In this document: piece by piece, positions 9,650 through 19,390 of the stretch | How positions within the stretch are numbered: the stretch's first letter is position 1 | Layout of the letters: every line of letters begins with the position of its first letter | Source: Candidatus Alangreenwoodia gallinarii | GTDB taxonomy: Bacteria; Bacillota; Clostridia; Peptostreptococcales; Anaerovoracaceae | DNA length: 64,000 nt | Direction of reading: 5' to 3' | NCBI GenBank assembly: GCA_904398315.1 | Contig: CAJFPD010000119.1 | Location: 1-64,000 of the forward strand | Notes under the pieces: generated by a model | Databases searched by the model: none | What the model saw: the letters and a program-made list of their open reading frames with translations, nothing else | Told to the model about the DNA's origin: nothing | Made by a program: the position numbers and the translations under genes

Positions 9650-10519
9650 TTATCGCGAAAGGATCTCCGTACCGTCCTCTGTAACCGCGATCGTATATTC
9701 ATACTGGGCCGATGGAAGACCGTCGGAAGTATAGATGGTCCAGCCGTCCTCCTCATCCTCAAAGACGTCCGGCTTTCCCATATTGATCATGGGTTCGATG
9801 GTGAATACCATACCCGGAACCAGAAGGATGTCCTGTCCCGGACGTCCGATATGGCTGACCCAGGGATCTTCGTGAAATCCTCTGCCGATTCCGTGACCTC
9901 CGATCTCACGGACGACGGAATAGCCGTTTGCAGAGGCGTGCTGCTGAATCGCATACCCCACATCTCCGAGAAATCCCCAGGGCTTCACTGCCTGCAGTCC
10001 CAGGTCGAGACACTCCTTCGTCACCTGCACCAGTTTTTTCCTCGCTTCGCTGACCTCACCGATGCAGTACATTCTGGAAGCGTCACCGTAATACCCGTTA
10101 TAGATAGTGGTACAGTCGATATTGACGATATCTCCTGCGGAGAGGATCGTATGTTCGTCAGGAATTCCGTGGCAGACCACATCGTTGATCGAGATACAGA
10201 CACTCTTCGGATAGCCTTCATAATTGAGCGGCGCCGGAATTCCTCCCAGTTTCCTGGTATATTCGTCGATAATCACGTTGAGCTCTTCCGTGGAGATACC
10301 TTCCCGCACGAATTGCTCCGCATAATCGAGCACCATGGTGTTCATCTTTCCGGCTTCCCGCAGAGCCTCGATATCCTCGGGCGTCTTGATCATCTCCCGC
10401 GTCGGTACTTCATGCCCCTCCATCCGGAGATCGTGAATTCTTTTATCAAATCCGCTGTGGCAGTTCTTGTACTTCCGACCGCTGCCGCACCAGCACGGAT
10501 CGTTTCTTCCGATTTTCAT
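9650..10519 (-). CDS. map: Type I methionine aminopeptidase with N-terminal SEC-C zinc motif
   Basis: MKIGRNDPCWCGSGRKYKNCH plus a MetAP catalytic core (GHGIGRGFHEDPWV, GMVFTIEPMI). Confidence 0.95.
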   Translation of the reverse strand: MKIGRNDPCWCGSGRKYKNCHSGFDKRIHDLRMEGHEVPTREMIKTPEDIEALREAGKMNTMVLDYAEQFVREGISTEELNVIIDEYTRKLGGIPAPLNYEGYPKSVCISINDVVCHGIPDEHTILSAGDIVNIDCTTIYNGYYGDASRMYCIGEVSEARKKLVQVTKECLDLGLQAVKPWGFLGDVGYAIQQHASANGYSVVREIGGHGIGRGFHEDPWVSHIGRPGQDILLVPGMVFTIEPMINMGKPDVFEDEEDGWTIYTSDGLPSAQYEYTIAVTEDGTEILSR

Positions 10520-10974
10520 ATTACTCCGCTTCCTTCCTCTCTTCTTCTCGCCGCACTGTCGAGATAACTCTGCAGTATGAGTACAGCAGCCTGCTTGTCG
10601 ATCACTTTTTTGCGCTTCGCCCGCGAGAGGTCCGCTTCGATAAGGACGCTTTCCGCTATCTTCGTCGTAAAGCGCTCATCCTGGAAGATGATGCTGATCC
10701 CTTTCATACCGGTACTTCTCATTTTATTTTCCAGCATCGTCCGGAATTCCCGCACCTTCTGTGTCTGTACACTGTCGCTTCCGTCCAGATTCAGCGGAAG
10801 TCCCATGACGATCACATCGCATCCGTTCTCCTTTACGAGATTCAGAACCCGGTCGGCGTCTTTGCGTATACCGATCCGCTCAATCGTCATCAGTCCGTTA
10901 GCCGTAATCCCCAGAGGATCGCTGAGGGCGACGCCGATCGTCCGGTCGCCCACATCCAGAGAAATCGCTCTCAT
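10516..10974 (-). CDS. ruvX: Holliday junction resolvase-like protein RuvX/YqgF
   Basis: MRAISLDVGDRTIGVALSDPLGITANGL; QDERFTTKIAESVL; start moved to Met at 10974. Confidence 0.92.
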   Translation of the reverse strand: MRAISLDVGDRTIGVALSDPLGITANGLMTIERIGIRKDADRVLNLVKENGCDVIVMGLPLNLDGSDSVQTQKVREFRTMLENKMRSTGMKGISIIFQDERFTTKIAESVLIEADLSRAKRKKVIDKQAAVLILQSYLDSAARRREEGSGVI

Positions 10975-11090
10975 CGTTTCCTTGTCCTTTCCTGTCCTTT
11001 CCGCCCTGCGTCCGATCCGGTCCGCCGGCCTGTTCCTGCCGCTTCCGGAAAAGCCCCGATTACCGGCCGCGCAATCTCCGGTCACAACGA

Positions 11091-11113
11091 GTGCCCGGGC
11101 AATGCCCGGGCAC
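11091..11113. repeat. GC-rich near-perfect palindrome between ireB and ruvX
   Basis: GTGCCCGGGCAATGCCCGGGCAC; no U-tract on the minus strand. Confidence 0.8.
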
Positions 11114-11120
11114 CGATATC

Positions 11121-11378
11121 TTACTTATCCAGAAAACTTTTCAGCAGTGTCTCCACCAGATCGTCGCGTTCGATCTGTCTGACGAGATTTCTTGCATTGT
11201 TATGACCCGTAATATAGGAAGGGTCTCCCGATAAAATATATCCGACTATCTGATCGAGAGGATTATATCCCTTTTCTTCCAGAGCATCATAGACATTCTG
11301 AAGAATCGCTTTCAGAGTCCTGTTCTGAACCTTCTCCGGACTGTTGAACATAATCGTATCTTTATCCATATCTGCCAC
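11121..11378 (-). CDS. ireB: IreB-family regulatory phosphoprotein (DUF965)
   Basis: [74 protein letters not shown]; conserved alaS-ireB-ruvX order. Confidence 0.9.
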   Translation of the reverse strand: MADMDKDTIMFNSPEKVQNRTLKAILQNVYDALEEKGYNPLDQIVGYILSGDPSYITGHNNARNLVRQIERDDLVETLLKSFLDK

Positions 11379-11525
11379 CTCCTCAGGCTTGAGAAGAAAT
11401 CTCCATCATGTGAAATATTCTGTCTTCCGTTTTCTGTTCGTGAAACAGAAAGCGCATTTCTTCTTACTTCTGCAGAATATATACACATCCTGCGAAATAA
11501 TTTAATCGGCGATGATATGTCTATC

Positions 11526-14150
11526 TTAAATCAAAGTCTCGGCAAATGCAAGTGCCTCTTCGATCTTTGAAGCGTCCTTCGCGCCGGCCTGAGCCATGTC
11601 AGCCTTTCCGCCGCCGCCGCCGCCGGCAACCTTTGCGATCTGCTTGATCATGTTGCCCGCATGATATCCTTTTTCCACAAGAGGATCGGAAACCGAGACG
11701 AGGAATGTTACTTTTCCGTCGTTTTCCGCAGCCAGGACATTGATCACATCCTTAGACAGCGCTTTCAGACGGTCGGAAAGGGAACGGAGATCTTCGATAC
11801 CCGCATGATCCAGTTTCGCCGTAACCAGACGAACGTCACCGATCTGCTTCGCCTCTTGAATCAGCTTCTCGGCTGAACCGCCGATGGCCTGACGCTTCTG
11901 CTCCTCTATCTCCTTCTTCAGCTGCTTTACCTCTTCTGTCAGCGAGCTGACTCTGCTGAGAATATTATCCTCAGGTGTCTTCAGTTTTTTCGACAGCTCG
12001 TTCAGCAGAGAATCTTCCTTCACGATATGATCGTACAGTCCCATACCGGTGATCGCTTCGATCCGGCGTGTGCCTGCGGCGATTCCGCTTTCGCTCACAA
12101 TTTTCAGAGCTCCGATCTGTCCGGCATTGCGCAGATGTGTTCCGCCGCACAGTTCCTTGCTGAAATCTCCCACCGATACGACGCGGACAGTATCTCCGTA
12201 TTTTTCACCGAAGAGCGCCGTCGCTCCCGTCTTTTTCGCATCCTCGATGCTCAGAATCTCTGTGGTCACGTCATCGAATTCAGCGATGACGCGGTTTGCC
12301 AGCATCTCGATTTTCTCCAGATCATCCTTTGAGATCGCTTCAAAATGCGTGAAGTCGAACCGGAGACCGTCAGCCGTCACACTGGAACCGGCCTGCGCCA
12401 CATGATCTCCCAGCACCTTTTTCAGCGCCGCATGCAGAATATGAGTAGCCGTATGGTTCCTGGCGATGCTGTTGCGGCGGATCCTGTCGACCTTCGCCTC
12501 CGCCGTTTCCCCTGCGGAAATGCTGCCGGATTCCACCTTCACCTTATGGGCATACAGATTTTTCGCTTTCACCGTATCGCTGACCGACATCCGTCCTCCG
12601 GCCGTCTCGATGACACCGCGGTCTCCGGCCTGTCCGCCCATCTCCGCATAAAACGGCGTGCGGTCGAGAATGACGACGGCCTCATCACCTGCGGAAATCT
12701 GATCCACCTGTTTTCTGTCTTTTAACAGAGCAACGATCTTCGCCGTGTCTTCCAGACGGTCATAACCGGTAAATACAGTCTCTTCTTCTGATGTGAAAAA
12801 TCCCAGAAGCTCATCCTGCCAGGCGATCTCATCGTCCGACTTTCTGGCGGCTCTTGCTTTTTCCTTCTGTTCTTCCATGCACGTCTGGAAACCGTCTTCG
12901 TCCACGCGGATGCCGCTCTCTTCGAGAATCTCCACCGTAAGTTCGAGAGGAAAACCGTAGGTATCGTAAAGTTTAAAAGCTTTTCTGCCGTCGAGGATAT
13001 CTTTTCCCTCTTTTTTCAGCGCTTCGATATATTCACTGATGATGTTCGTTCCCTGATCGATGGTCTCGCTGAATTTTTCCTCTTCCACCGAGAGAATTTT
13101 AAAGATATAGTCCTTGCGCTCTTCCAGAGCAGGATACGCGTCCTTTGACATTTCGATGACACGCTTTGAAAGATCCGCCAGGAATTTTCCGCGGATTCCC
13201 AGAAGTCTGCCGTGTCTCGCCGCCCTCCGCAGAAGTCTCCGAAGAACATATCCTCTGCCTTCGTTGCCCGGTATGATACCGTCGCTGATCATGAAGGTGA
13301 CGGAACGGATATGGTCTGTGATAATGCGGATGGAGATATCCTCCTTCGCTTTTCCCTCATGATACGGAACACCGGAGATTTCCACCACGCCGTCGAGGAT
13401 ATAGCGGATCGTATCGATGGCGAAGATAGAATCTGTCTCCTGCATGATACAGGCCATTCTCTCCAGGCCCATTCCCGTATCGATATTCGGATGTTCCAGC
13501 GGAGTATAATTGCCGTCCTCATCTCTGTCGAACTGCGTAAATACGTGATTCCAGAACTCAATATACCGGTCACATTCACATCCCGGCTTACAGTCCGGCC
13601 TGCCGCAGCCGTATTCCGGACCTCTGTCAAAATAGATCTCCGAGCAGGGACCGCACGGACCGATGCCGATCTCCCAGAAATTATCGTCCTTTCCAAGACG
13701 AACGATGCGTTCTTCCGGTATGCCGATCTTGTCCCTCCAGATGGCATAGGCTTCATCATCTTCCTCATAGACTGTGGCCCAGACTCTCTCTTCCGGAAGT
13801 TTCAGCCATTTTGTAATGAACTCCCATCCCCACGTCAGCGACTGTTCCTTGAAATAGTCTCCGAAGGAGAAATTTCCCAGCATCTCAAAAAACGTACCGT
13901 GCCGGTCGGTGTGGCCGATATTATCGATATCACCCGTCCTGATACACTTCTGGCAGGTCGTCATTCTCTTGCTCGGCGGAGTTTCGAGTCCCGCAAAATA
14001 CGGTTTCAGCGGAGCCATGCCGGAATTGATGAGAATCAGGCTCTTATCCTTTTCCGGAACGAGAGAAAAACTCTCGTGTACCAGATGCCCCTTACTCTCG
14101 AAAAACTCGAGAAACATCTTCCGAATCTCATTCAGACCTAACTTTTCCAT
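11526..14150 (-). CDS. alaS: Alanine--tRNA ligase
   Basis: MEKLGLNEIRKMFLEFFESKGH..., ARNHTATHILHAALKKVLG, AGGGGGGKADMAQAG; start at Met 14150 behind an AGGAGG. Confidence 0.97.
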   Translation of the reverse strand: MEKLGLNEIRKMFLEFFESKGHLVHESFSLVPEKDKSLILINSGMAPLKPYFAGLETPPSKRMTTCQKCIRTGDIDNIGHTDRHGTFFEMLGNFSFGDYFKEQSLTWGWEFITKWLKLPEERVWATVYEEDDEAYAIWRDKIGIPEERIVRLGKDDNFWEIGIGPCGPCSEIYFDRGPEYGCGRPDCKPGCECDRYIEFWNHVFTQFDRDEDGNYTPLEHPNIDTGMGLERMACIMQETDSIFAIDTIRYILDGVVEISGVPYHEGKAKEDISIRIITDHIRSVTFMISDGIIPGNEGRGYVLRRLLRRAARHGRLLGIRGKFLADLSKRVIEMSKDAYPALEERKDYIFKILSVEEEKFSETIDQGTNIISEYIEALKKEGKDILDGRKAFKLYDTYGFPLELTVEILEESGIRVDEDGFQTCMEEQKEKARAARKSDDEIAWQDELLGFFTSEEETVFTGYDRLEDTAKIVALLKDRKQVDQISAGDEAVVILDRTPFYAEMGGQAGDRGVIETAGGRMSVSDTVKAKNLYAHKVKVESGSISAGETAEAKVDRIRRNSIARNHTATHILHAALKKVLGDHVAQAGSSVTADGLRFDFTHFEAISKDDLEKIEMLANRVIAEFDDVTTEILSIEDAKKTGATALFGEKYGDTVRVVSVGDFSKELCGGTHLRNAGQIGALKIVSESGIAAGTRRIEAITGMGLYDHIVKEDSLLNELSKKLKTPEDNILSRVSSLTEEVKQLKKEIEEQKRQAIGGSAEKLIQEAKQIGDVRLVTAKLDHAGIEDLRSLSDRLKALSKDVINVLAAENDGKVTFLVSVSDPLVEKGYHAGNMIKQIAKVAGGGGGGKADMAQAGAKDASKIEEALAFAETLI

Positions 14151-14215
14151 GAATCGACTGCCTCCTCTTTTCTCTGTCATTCCCGAATTCTATCTGCAGT
14201 TCTGCCGACAACATG

Positions 14216-14248
14216 ATAAAAACCCGTCCCTATTTTAAAATAGGGACG
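14216..14248 (-). terminator. Leader terminator (candidate attenuator) upstream of alaS
   Basis: 24-bp palindrome CGTCCCTATTTTAAAATAGGGACG followed on the minus strand by GGTTTTTATC, between promoter and alaS. Confidence 0.75.
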
Positions 14249-14296
14249 AGTCTTTTTCCCGCGGCCTGACCGTCCGTTTTCAAATAATACGCATTT

Positions 14297-14326
14297 ATTA
14301 TACTAAATCGACATAAAAACTGTCAA
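14297..14326 (-). promoter_or_regulatory. Consensus sigma-A-type promoter of alaS
   Basis: Minus strand TTGACA-N18-TATAAT. Confidence 0.8.
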
Positions 14327-14359
14327 TGATTTTCCCTCTTTTTTCACGCGCCGTCGGCA

Positions 14360-15337
14360 TCAGACGGACGATGCGGCGTCCTGATATTTTTTCATCCCGG
14401 CATTCCATCGTCTCAGCGTCTCATCGCTGTAATTTTCGCGGAAATGATAGTTGTCTCTCAGATATTTTCCGAGATAATCGGTCACCTTCTCCGCACCGCT
14501 GAGATTGAGATGGTCGCCGCCGTCATAGCTGTCTTTCTGCCAGTCGATGCCGATTTCCTCCGTCATACAGTTCAGATCCAGAAACGGGATCCCCAGCTCT
14601 TCGGCACACTGTGCCGTTCCGTTGTGCTTTTCCGTATTCCAGTTTTTCGGAGACGGAACGCCTAAAAGCAGCAGCCCGCAGTTCTCTCTGCGGCAGAGTT
14701 CCTGTATTTTTTCCAGATAAAATCTCACAGGCAGGCTGATCTTTGCCGCATTTTCTGCCGGTTCCATATATTTTTTTCCTTCATAGGGACAGGCACTCTT
14801 TCTGATCTGAAATCCCTTGTAGGACGTCTCATCCTGAGGCATCTGCAGCTGTTCAGACAGCCCGGCTGCCTCTTTCCAGCGGTTATGATACGTCAGAACG
14901 GGAAAATGGGATTTCATCGCTTCCGTAACGGCAAGCTCCGACTCTCCTTTCAGACCGGCGCAGGTAAAGAGTTCGTCTGTCTCCAGAATGACCAGCTTCG
15001 GATTCTGCAGCCTGAACGCCCGCTTCAGCAGATAATACGCCTCAGCAGTGTGCTGTGCGCTCTGCCCGCAGACATAAGAAGTAATTTTCTGCTTTTCCCA
15101 GAGACGATAGGGTGAGATCGCCGTAAAACTCTCGCTGTCCCCCGTGATGACAATATCTATCGTATTCTCTTTTTCGCTGATGATACCGGCGGCGCCGAGA
15201 TCTCGCGGATCGATCCAGTCTTTCTGCGGAATATGCGTCATAGGCTGAGGCACAGTCAGAGACGAGAGAAAGGAAAGGAACACAGCGAGCAGAAACAGAA
15301 ACAGCAGTATTTTTCCGGTATTCTTTAAAATCTTCAT
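14360..15337 (-). CDS. Membrane-anchored SGNH-hydrolase-like protein (DltD/AlgX-like)
   Basis: N-terminal TM; IDIVITGDSESFTAISPYRLWE block-I-like motif; late DxxH-like DGGDHLNLSG. Confidence 0.6.
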   Translation of the reverse strand: MKILKNTGKILLFLFLLAVFLSFLSSLTVPQPMTHIPQKDWIDPRDLGAAGIISEKENTIDIVITGDSESFTAISPYRLWEKQKITSYVCGQSAQHTAEAYYLLKRAFRLQNPKLVILETDELFTCAGLKGESELAVTEAMKSHFPVLTYHNRWKEAAGLSEQLQMPQDETSYKGFQIRKSACPYEGKKYMEPAENAAKISLPVRFYLEKIQELCRRENCGLLLLGVPSPKNWNTEKHNGTAQCAEELGIPFLDLNCMTEEIGIDWQKDSYDGGDHLNLSGAEKVTDYLGKYLRDNYHFRENYSDETLRRWNAGMKKYQDAASSV

Positions 15338-15736
15338 TGAACATCACCTCTGTCAGATCCGATATTTCATATCAGACTCAGTATTTCACAGATGTGTCCG
15401 AAGAATCAATTTAATAATTCTTAAATCTTTTCAAGCCGATGATTCTCAAATTACAAACAGAAAATCGGTCAAAAAAACTATTGATAAAAACATAGACAAG
15501 TTGTATGATAGGATTTGTGCATAAACACAGTTTCGTTTCCTCTGTACAGAAGAGCTTCCGATTTCTTTTTCACCTCACAGGCGACTGCATTTTCAGGCGG
15601 CTGTATTTTTTTCCGGTTCTTTCCGGCCTTCACGCAGACGTTCTTTCCGGCCTGCACACTGCCGCATGAAAAAGAGACCGGAAAAGAGACTATCAAAAAA
15701 GAGATTATCAGAATCAGAAATTTATCCGGAAAAAGA

Positions 15737-15768
15737 AAAAGCCTGCGAAACTTACATTTCACAGGTTT
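15737..15768 (-). terminator. Terminator of tRNA-Leu copy 1
   Basis: Minus strand ACCTGTGAAATGTAAGTTTCGCAGGCTTTTTCTTTTTCC. Confidence 0.75.
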
Positions 15769-15773
15769 CTAAA

Positions 15774-15858
15774 TGGTGCGGTCGATGGGACTTGAACCCA
15801 TACGTCTGCTGACACACGCCCCTCAAACGTGCCTGTCTGCCTATTCCAGCACGACCGC
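15774..15858 (-). tRNA. tRNA-Leu (anticodon GAG), CCA encoded, copy 1
   Basis: GCGGTCG acceptor / CGACCGCACCA, loop TTGAGGG, T-arm ATGGGTTCAAGTCCCAT, long variable arm. Confidence 0.95.
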
Positions 15859-15871
15859 AAGCAACATTGTT

Positions 15872-15900
15872 ATAATACCGTAATACGAGGATGTTGTCAA
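15872..15900 (-). promoter_or_regulatory. Promoter of tRNA-Leu copy 1
   Basis: Minus strand TTGACA-N17-TATTAT. Confidence 0.75.
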
Positions 15901-16312
15901 CTCTGTTTCTTTCCATAAAGAGAGAAATCTGTTTATTCAGATTTTCGATTACGCTGTTCCGACCGCCTCTTCCATGCCGGCGCGCATCATACTTCTGATA
16001 CTCGCCATCGTCATCACAGGCATCGGCGCCGCTCTTACTGTAGGCATGAGGATCGTTCCGAATCCGGCGGACGGAATGGCGGATGTGGTGGGACTGAAAC
16101 TGAAAAAAAATTTCGGCTTCGGAAAAAACTGTTTTGATCTCTTCAGCATCGGCATTTCCTGTCTGATCGGTCTGATTTTCAGCGGCCATATTATCGGCAT
16201 CGGACTGGGAACGATCATCTCCATGCTTCTTACCGGACGTGTTATCGCGCTGCTTCAGAAAAATGTAAACCGCATCTATTCCTATACATCCTCTTCGTAT
16301 CTTCCGAAATAG
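15881..16312 (+). pseudogene. C-terminal remnant of a YczE/YyaS/YitT-like (DUF6198-type) membrane protein
   Basis: Open frame ...LFIQIFDYAVPTASSMPARIILLILAIVITGIGAALTVGMRIVPNPADGMADVVG...IGIGLGTIISMLLTGRVIALLQK resembles only the second half of that family; no start or N-terminal half upstream, where the tRNA promoter sits. Confidence 0.55.
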
Positions 16313-16347
16313 CGGGCAGATAATCATTTTATCGAAAAGAGCGCCGG

Positions 16348-16378
16348 TCACCGGAATTTATCCGGTGATTTTTTATTC
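16348..16378 (+). terminator. Terminator after the membrane-protein remnant
   Basis: TCACCGGA-ATTTA-TCCGGTGA-TTTTTTATT. Confidence 0.8.
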
Positions 16379-16420
16379 CATGATACGGCTTTCATCGGGT
16401 AACTGGTCTCTGATAAGATA

Positions 16421-16482
16421 AAAAAACGGAAAAGCTCCCGCATCGGAATTACAGCTCCGGATGCCGGCTTTCCCGTTTTTGC
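16421..16482 (-). terminator. Terminator of the capA/ABC operon
   Basis: Minus strand AAAAACGGGAAAGCC...GGGAGCTTTTCCGTTTTTTT, with CATCCGGAGCTGTAATTCCGATG inside. Confidence 0.75.
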
Positions 16483-16529
16483 TATTCATATCACCTTTTT
16501 ATATTTCCGTCCGCATTTCCGTCCGCAGG

Positions 16530-17852
16530 TCAGATCACTCTGATCTCTCCGCTTTCCTCATCATAGCGCAGCCGTGTGCCGTAGCAGGCACTCTTTCTCG
16601 TCAGCTCCGCGGCAATCTTTTTTCCCGTTTCCGTAGAAGCGATCTCCGGCAGTCCGCGATGCAGAGGATTTTCCCGATCCATTCCCAGATCCAGCGGAAT
16701 CAGACTGAAGGAAAGTTTTCCGTCCTCCAGATCGAACTGAACCATACAGTTTTCCGAAAAGCGCCGGTCAGCGTTAAACCCTATGAAATTTCCCTCACTG
16801 TCTTTTGCACGGCCGCTGTGCAGATCCGAAGGCCGGCTGTCGATATCGTATCCGTAGCTTTCGTACATCTCCGGAGCGATAATCGACTCTCCCGCTTCAA
16901 ATTCCATGAGCAGACTTCCGAGATTATAAAAAATCGGACAGCCGTGATAGATCTCCACTCCGCGCAGGAAATGAGCGCCGTGGCCGATGACTGCATCCGC
17001 CCCGGCATCGATAGCTTCACGGGCGATTTTTTCGATGAATTCCGGAGGCTGTTCCGCGTACCAGTTTTCCGCCGTTCCTTCATGGGTATGAAGGCTGAAC
17101 AGCGTCAGGTCCGAACGCCTGGAAGCATCCCGGATGCTTTTCAGAATTTCCTCCTCATCCTTTTCATGCAGATAAGTGCGGACATACGCTCTGTCGCCTC
17201 TTTCAATCATGAGGTTTTCCTCGTACATGGATCCGAAACGGAAGGTACCTTCGGCAAAAGGCTGCCAGGTTTCCACCCGTATTCCTTCCTGCGCGCTGTC
17301 ACAGGTGCCGAGCATCCTGTCGATCTGCCGGAGCTGCTCAAATTCCTTTTCCGGCAGCACATAGGAACGGAACCAGCGGAGCGGATTTGACCCCGGTCTC
17401 GCTGCGACGCCGGCTCCGCTGTCGCTGGCTGCAAAGACTTCCGAGCGCGTCGAAGAGGTCGCCACGATGCCGACTCTGCCGGAAGCGGTGTCGAGAAATT
17501 TCGGCAGGCGCGCTTCCCGCAGACTTCGCCCGAGGCCGCACGCAATCAGGTTTCTTTTCTCCGCCGCATTCATCGTATCGAGAACACCCTGCCAGCCGTA
17601 GTCTCCCGTATGATTGTTCACAAAGGACAGCATCCTGATGTTCAGGGACGCGAATTCATCCAGCAGAGACGGACGGACAGACGTCATATATCCCCGGCCC
17701 GCTGCCGGCGGCGTGGACGGTTCCGGCGTACAGAATTCCGCATTTGTAAACACACCGTCTGCCGCAAGCAGCAGACTCACCAGTTTCTGATCCAGACGTT
17801 TTTTCAGATTTCTGCTCGAAAACAGAGAATCCCCGCAAGCGATAAAACGCAT
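16530..17852 (-). CDS. CapA-family protein (poly-gamma-glutamate-type metallophosphatase fold), no signal peptide
   Basis: MRFIACGDSLFSSRN; FVNNHTGDYGWQGVLDTM; GADAVIGHGAHFLRGVEIYHGCPIFYNLGSLLMEF. Confidence 0.85.
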   Translation of the reverse strand: MRFIACGDSLFSSRNLKKRLDQKLVSLLLAADGVFTNAEFCTPEPSTPPAAGRGYMTSVRPSLLDEFASLNIRMLSFVNNHTGDYGWQGVLDTMNAAEKRNLIACGLGRSLREARLPKFLDTASGRVGIVATSSTRSEVFAASDSGAGVAARPGSNPLRWFRSYVLPEKEFEQLRQIDRMLGTCDSAQEGIRVETWQPFAEGTFRFGSMYEENLMIERGDRAYVRTYLHEKDEEEILKSIRDASRRSDLTLFSLHTHEGTAENWYAEQPPEFIEKIAREAIDAGADAVIGHGAHFLRGVEIYHGCPIFYNLGSLLMEFEAGESIIAPEMYESYGYDIDSRPSDLHSGRAKDSEGNFIGFNADRRFSENCMVQFDLEDGKLSFSLIPLDLGMDRENPLHRGLPEIASTETGKKIAAELTRKSACYGTRLRYDEESGEIRVI

Positions 17853-17899
17853 TCTTTCACCTCTTTTTCCGGAAACAGCGAACGCTTTTTTCTGCGCTG

Positions 17900-18634
17900 C
17901 TATCTCGTAATTCTCTGAAGAAACTGCTTTGTCCTCTCTTCACGGGTGTGAAGAAAGATCTCGTCCGGCGTGCCCAGCTCCCGGATTACGCCTTCATCGA
18001 AGAAGGCCACCTGGTCGGAGACATCCCGGGCAAAATTCATCTCATGAGTGACGATGATCATCGTCATACCCTCTTTTGCGATGGATTCGATGACATCCAG
18101 AACACCGCCCACCATTTCGGGATCCAGTGCAGAAGTCGGTTCATCGAAAAGCATGACCTCCGGCCGGATCGCCAGAGCCCGGGCGATTCCCACCCTCTGC
18201 TGCTGGCCTCCCGACAGCTGATGCGGATAATATCCCGTCCTGTCGCTGAGTCCGACGCGGTTCAGCTCTCTTAGGGCGATCTCCCGCGCCTCCTGTTTAC
18301 TCTTCTTCTGAACCACCACCAGCGCTTCCATGACATTTTCCAGCGCCGTGCGGTGTCGGAGGAGATTGTAGGACTGAAAGACCATGGCTGTATTTCTCCG
18401 CAGCTTCAGGATATCTTCTTTCGACGCTTTCGCCGCATCCACCGAGAGATCATTCAGAATGATCTCTCCTTCATCCGCCGGCTCCAGAAAATTGATGGTA
18501 CGCAGAAACGTGGATTTGCCGGAGCCGCTGGCTCCGATGATGCTGACGACTTCACCGTCCTGAACGGTGAGATTCACTCCCCGGAGTACGTGATGATTTC
18601 CGAAAGATTTATGAATGTTCCTGAGCTGAATCAT
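17900..18634 (-). CDS. Polar amino-acid ABC transporter ATP-binding protein
   Basis: [54 protein letters not shown]. Confidence 0.95.
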   Translation of the reverse strand: MIQLRNIHKSFGNHHVLRGVNLTVQDGEVVSIIGASGSGKSTFLRTINFLEPADEGEIILNDLSVDAAKASKEDILKLRRNTAMVFQSYNLLRHRTALENVMEALVVVQKKSKQEAREIALRELNRVGLSDRTGYYPHQLSGGQQQRVGIARALAIRPEVMLFDEPTSALDPEMVGGVLDVIESIAKEGMTMIIVTHEMNFARDVSDQVAFFDEGVIRELGTPDEIFLHTREERTKQFLQRITR

Positions 18635-19349
18635 TCAGCGTCACCTCCCGTTCCAGAATATTAAACCGTTTTTCCAGCTTGCGGACGATAAATTCGAAAA
18701 TCAGGCAGATCACCCAGTACAACAGGGCGAGACCTATGTACGCCTCGAAAAAGCGCATATTGTTGCCGGCCGTAACTTTGGCCTGACCCATCATGTCCAT
18801 CACGCCGATGGCATATGCCAGAGACGTGGCTTTTACCAGATTGATAAAGCTGTTTCCCAGATTCGGAATCGCCACGATCATCGCCTGAGGCAGGATGACG
18901 CGGCGCATCGTCTGTGCCCCTGTCATGCCCAGAGAGTGCGCCGCCTCGATGTCCTTTCTGTCCACAGAGAGAATCGACGCCCGGATTGTCTCCGCATTAT
19001 ATGCCGCCTCATTGAAGGAAAATGCGGCAAAGGCGAAGACGATATTCGAAATACTGCTGATATCAAATGATGTATCGAAGTTGTAATTGATGATCCTCAG
19101 CAGCATCGGTATTCCGTAATAGGACAGAAACAGCTGTACCAGCAGCGGCGTTCCTCTGATAAAGGAAATATACAGAGTGGCCAGCTGAGCCAGCACCGGT
19201 ATTTTCCTGATCCGGATCACCGCCAGGACAAAACCGAACAGCAGTCCCAGGACGCCTGAAACCACCGTAATGGCCATCGTAGTGGGAATACTCGGAATGA
19301 TGGCGAGAATCGAATCCCATATGACGGAGGGTTTGAATATCTGTTCCAT
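18609..19349 (-). CDS. Amino-acid ABC transporter permease
   Basis: His/Glu/Gln/Arg/opine family motifs ([50 protein letters not shown]). Confidence 0.93.
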   Translation of the reverse strand: MEQIFKPSVIWDSILAIIPSIPTTMAITVVSGVLGLLFGFVLAVIRIRKIPVLAQLATLYISFIRGTPLLVQLFLSYYGIPMLLRIINYNFDTSFDISSISNIVFAFAAFSFNEAAYNAETIRASILSVDRKDIEAAHSLGMTGAQTMRRVILPQAMIVAIPNLGNSFINLVKATSLAYAIGVMDMMGQAKVTAGNNMRFFEAYIGLALLYWVICLIFEFIVRKLEKRFNILEREVTLNDSAQEHS

Positions 19350-19390
19350 TTCTTATCTTTTTCTTATCTTTCCTGCGCTTCCTGTATCTC

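Noticed and set aside
11610-11632. GCC/GGC trinucleotide run
   Set aside because: Encodes the conserved Gly-rich segment of AlaRS.
15478-15762. 94-aa minus ORF with hydrophobic N-terminus
   Set aside because: Its start codon lies in the tRNA terminator hairpin, with no RBS and no recognisable domain; kept as undecided but not called.
15752-16351. 199-aa minus ORF
   Set aside because: Runs through the tRNA gene and is antisense to the membrane-protein remnant.
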